Of a DNA stretch of 9,496 nt, positions 7,700-9,496 are shown in pieces. Source of the DNA: an uncultured Aeromicrobium sp. (GTDB lineage Bacteria; Actinomycetota; Actinomycetes; Propionibacteriales; Nocardioidaceae); the NCBI RefSeq assembly GCF_946221465.1, contig NZ_CAMJVP010000125.1, positions 1 through 9,496 of the forward strand. Reading direction: 5' to 3'. A model generated the notes under the pieces. That model was not told the origin of the DNA. It ran no database searches and saw only the letters and a list, made by a program, of their open reading frames with translations. The translations under genes were made by a program, and so were the position numbers. The first letter of the stretch is position 1, and the number at the start of each line of letters is the position of its first letter.

Positions 7700-8856
7700 G
7701 CGGTTTCGTCGAGTCCGAGGAGCGCCGCGCGCTGCGTCAGGCGGTGCGCGACCTGGGCCGGAAGTACGGCGAGTCGTACTTCTACGCCGCGGCCAACGAA
7801 GGTCGCAAGACCACCGAACTGTGGAGCGAGGCCGGCAAGCTCGGCTATCTGGGCGTCTCGATCCCCGAGGAGTACGGCGGTGGCGGCGGGGAGATCGGCG
7901 ACCTCGCCGCGGTCTGCGAGGAACTCGCCGCCGCCGGCTGCCCGCTGCTGCTGATGGTCGTCTCACCGGCGATCGTCGGCACCGTCATCGCCCAGTACGG
8001 CACCGAGGAACAACGCCGCCGCTGGCTCCCCGGTCTCGCCGACGGCAGCGCGACGTACGCGTTCAGCATCACCGAGCCTGACGCCGGCTCCAACTCGCAC
8101 AACATCGCGACGACGGCGCGCCGCGACGGAACGGACTGGATCCTCAAGGGCGGCAAGACCTACATCAGCGGGGTCGACGAGGCCAGTCACGTGCTCGTCG
8201 TCAGCCGTACCGAGGACGCGAAGACGGGCAGGCTCAAGCCCGCGCTGTTCATGGTGCCGACCGACGCCCCGGGGTTCACTTGGCAGGAGATCGACATGGG
8301 GCTGACGTCCCCGGAGAAGCAGTTCACGCTGTTCTTCGACGATGTCCGGCTGCCTGCCGATGCGCTCGTGGGCAAGGAGGATGCAGGCCTCGACCAGTTG
8401 TTCGCCGGCCTCAATCCCGAGCGCATCATGGCGGCATCGATGGCGACCGGCACCGCTCGGTGGGCGCTTCGCAAGGCCGTCGCGTACGCGAAGGAGCGCG
8501 AGGTGTGGGGCAAGCCGATCGGCGCGCACCAGGCGATCGCTCACCCGCTCGCCAAGCTGCACATCGACATCGAGATGGCGCGGCTGCTGACTCAGAAGGC
8601 GGCTGCGTTGTACGCCGGCGGTGACCTGCTCGCGGCTGGTGAAGCCGCCAACATGGCCAAGTACGCGGCCGGTGAGGCCGCGTGCGCGGCGGTCGACCAG
8701 GCGATCCAGACGCACGGCGGCAACGGGCTGGCGACCGAGTACGGTCTGGTGCAGTCGCTCGTGGCGTCGCGGCTCACCCGCATCGCCCCGGTCAGCCGTG
8801 AGATGGCCCTCAACTTCGTCGCCCAGTTCTCCCTCGGCCTCCCCAAGTCCTACTGA
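7696..8856 (+). CDS. Second acyl-CoA dehydrogenase family protein
   Basis: This 386-residue FAD enzyme is a paralogue of the one upstream of the carboxylase but clearly different. It has FSITEPDAGSN (123-133) in the FAD/substrate middle domain, AKEREVWGKPIGAHQ (265-279) and a changed THGGNGLATEYGL segment (339-351) where most relatives have a GGxGY motif. The MCAD-position Glu is absent (IAPVSREM at 363-370); Glu242 in LNPERIMAAS fits the alternative helix-G catalytic base. Its ATG overlaps the alpha-subunit stop by four bases and GAGGAGG lies seven bases upstream, so it is translationally coupled to the carboxylase. Two dehydrogenases in one operon suggest two oxidation steps, such as alcohol-derived acyl-CoA entry and a later chain-shortened or branched intermediate. 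Family is sure; substrate unknown. Confidence 0.94.
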   Translation: MSGFVESEERRALRQAVRDLGRKYGESYFYAAANEGRKTTELWSEAGKLGYLGVSIPEEYGGGGGEIGDLAAVCEELAAAGCPLLLMVVSPAIVGTVIAQYGTEEQRRRWLPGLADGSATYAFSITEPDAGSNSHNIATTARRDGTDWILKGGKTYISGVDEASHVLVVSRTEDAKTGRLKPALFMVPTDAPGFTWQEIDMGLTSPEKQFTLFFDDVRLPADALVGKEDAGLDQLFAGLNPERIMAASMATGTARWALRKAVAYAKEREVWGKPIGAHQAIAHPLAKLHIDIEMARLLTQKAAALYAGGDLLAAGEAANMAKYAAGEAACAAVDQAIQTHGGNGLATEYGLVQSLVASRLTRIAPVSREMALNFVAQFSLGLPKSY

Positions 8857-8883
8857 TCCCACCAGGCATCGACCTCCCCCACG

Positions 8884-8946
8884 CGTTGAGTGTGACGTTT
8901 GGCGGCCAGATTCGCCGTTTTCACCCGCCAAACGTCACACTCAGCG
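8884..8946. repeat. Long palindrome before the enoyl-CoA hydratase gene
   Basis: A perfect 19-bp stem (8887-8905 with 8925-8943, left arm TGAGTGTGACGTTTGGCGG) extends to 22 pairs (8884-8905 with 8925-8946) with one G-T wobble, around a 19-base loop. It fills much of the 103-base gap between the dehydrogenase stop (8856) and the hydratase start (8960). No T-run follows, so it is not a typical intrinsic terminator. It ends just before the hydratase ribosome site (AAGGA, 8950-8954), so a hairpin in mRNA could affect initiation. It looks like an extragenic palindromic repeat of a different sequence family from the one at 5673. Confidence 0.94.
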
Positions 8947-8959
8947 AGGAAGGAACCCT

Positions 8960-9496
8960 ATGAGTGAACTTGTGCACCTCGACATCGCGGACCGGGTCGC
9001 CACGATCACCCTGGACAGCGAGCACAACCGCAATGCCCTCAGCCGCCAACTCGTGAGCGAGCTGGGGGAGCGGCTGGCCGCCGCCGAACAGGACGATGCG
9101 GCCCGCGTCATCGTGCTGCGCTCGGCCCATCGGGTGTTCTGCTCCGGGGCCGACCTCGCCGAGGCGAAGGACGGCGCGATGGAGGAGGGCGCCGTCCGGC
9201 TCGTGGCGCTCCAGCGACAGATCGCCACCTCGACCAAACCGGTCGTCGTCGTCCTCGCCGGCCCCGTTCGAGCCGGTGGCCTGGGGCTCGTCGGCGCCGC
9301 CGACACGGTGATCGCAGCGGAGTCGGTGACCTTCGCGTTGACCGAGGTGCGGCTGGGGCTGGCCCCCTCGGTCATCTCCCTCAGCCTGCTCGCGCGCCTG
9401 ACTCCGCGCGCCGCGAGCGACATCTTCCTCTCGGCGCGCACCTTCGACGCCGCCGAAGCGGCCGCGATCGGTCTCGTCATACGAGCGGTCCCCGAC
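8960..9496 (+). CDS. Enoyl-CoA hydratase/isomerase family protein, methylglutaconyl-type (partial, C-terminus beyond window)
   Basis: This crotonase-fold enzyme is expected to hydrate the carboxylated glutaconyl-CoA made by the carboxylase. The 179 visible residues contain FCSGADLAE (60-68, oxyanion-hole segment), GPVRAGGLGLVGAAD (101-115) and LTEVRLGLAPSVIS (127-140). Aligned by hand to rat mitochondrial hydratase, the Glu144 position is Gly109, while Glu164 is kept as Glu129. The TEVRLGL.P wording resembles LiuC/AtuE-type hydratases (methylglutaconyl- and isohexenylglutaconyl-CoA), in line with the operon. The C-terminal third, with trimer contacts, is outside the window. AAGGA is five bases before the ATG. 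The 103-base gap with a palindrome separates it from the dehydrogenase, so it may have a lower or separate expression level. Confidence 0.9.
   Translation, partial: MSELVHLDIADRVATITLDSEHNRNALSRQLVSELGERLAAAEQDDAARVIVLRSAHRVFCSGADLAEAKDGAMEEGAVRLVALQRQIATSTKPVVVVLAGPVRAGGLGLVGAADTVIAAESVTFALTEVRLGLAPSVISLSLLARLTPRAASDIFLSARTFDAAEAAAIGLVIRAVPD

Overview
The window is high-GC DNA with dense, strongly GC3-biased genes. ATGA overlaps, GTG starts and GGAGG-type ribosome sites point to an actinobacterium (Actinomycetota); genus cannot be decided from this sequence. Positions 1-1005 carry two minus-strand genes. One is the N-terminal part of a LolD/MacB-type ABC transporter ATPase, cut by the window edge. 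The other is a 102-residue protein with one membrane helix followed by a long coiled coil built from near-identical heptads. Neither has a well-spaced Shine-Dalgarno, but both have a TANNNT box six bases before the ATG, so both may be read from leaderless transcripts.

From 1119 to the right edge a single plus-strand catabolic operon runs: AtuA-family protein, acyl-CoA dehydrogenase, acyl-CoA carboxylase beta (carboxyltransferase) subunit, carboxylase alpha subunit (biotin carboxylase, linker domain, biotin carrier), a second acyl-CoA dehydrogenase, and an enoyl-CoA hydratase cut by the edge. This is the logic of the leucine/isovalerate (Liu) and acyclic terpene (Atu) pathways: oxidise a branched acyl-CoA to a 3-methyl-branched enoyl-CoA, carboxylate the gamma-methyl group with a biotin-dependent alpha6beta6-type enzyme, then hydrate the resulting glutaconyl-CoA. 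The AtuA homologue and the beta-subunit active-site segments favour a geranyl-CoA-carboxylase-like or other long branched substrate over plain 3-methylcrotonyl-CoA, but this is inference. No regulator, acyl-CoA ligase or lyase lies in the window.

The unexplained structure is a set of short repeats inside the operon. The two largest gaps between its genes (109 and 103 bases; the others are 19 bases or less) each hold a long near-perfect palindrome. A third element, a 20-base direct repeat, sits in frame in the interdomain linker of the AtuA-family gene, and part of it resembles the loop of the second palindrome. A 37-codon reading frame bridges the first palindrome and overlaps the stop codon upstream and the start codon downstream. 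I see no tRNA, rRNA, CRISPR array, insertion sequence or defence system.
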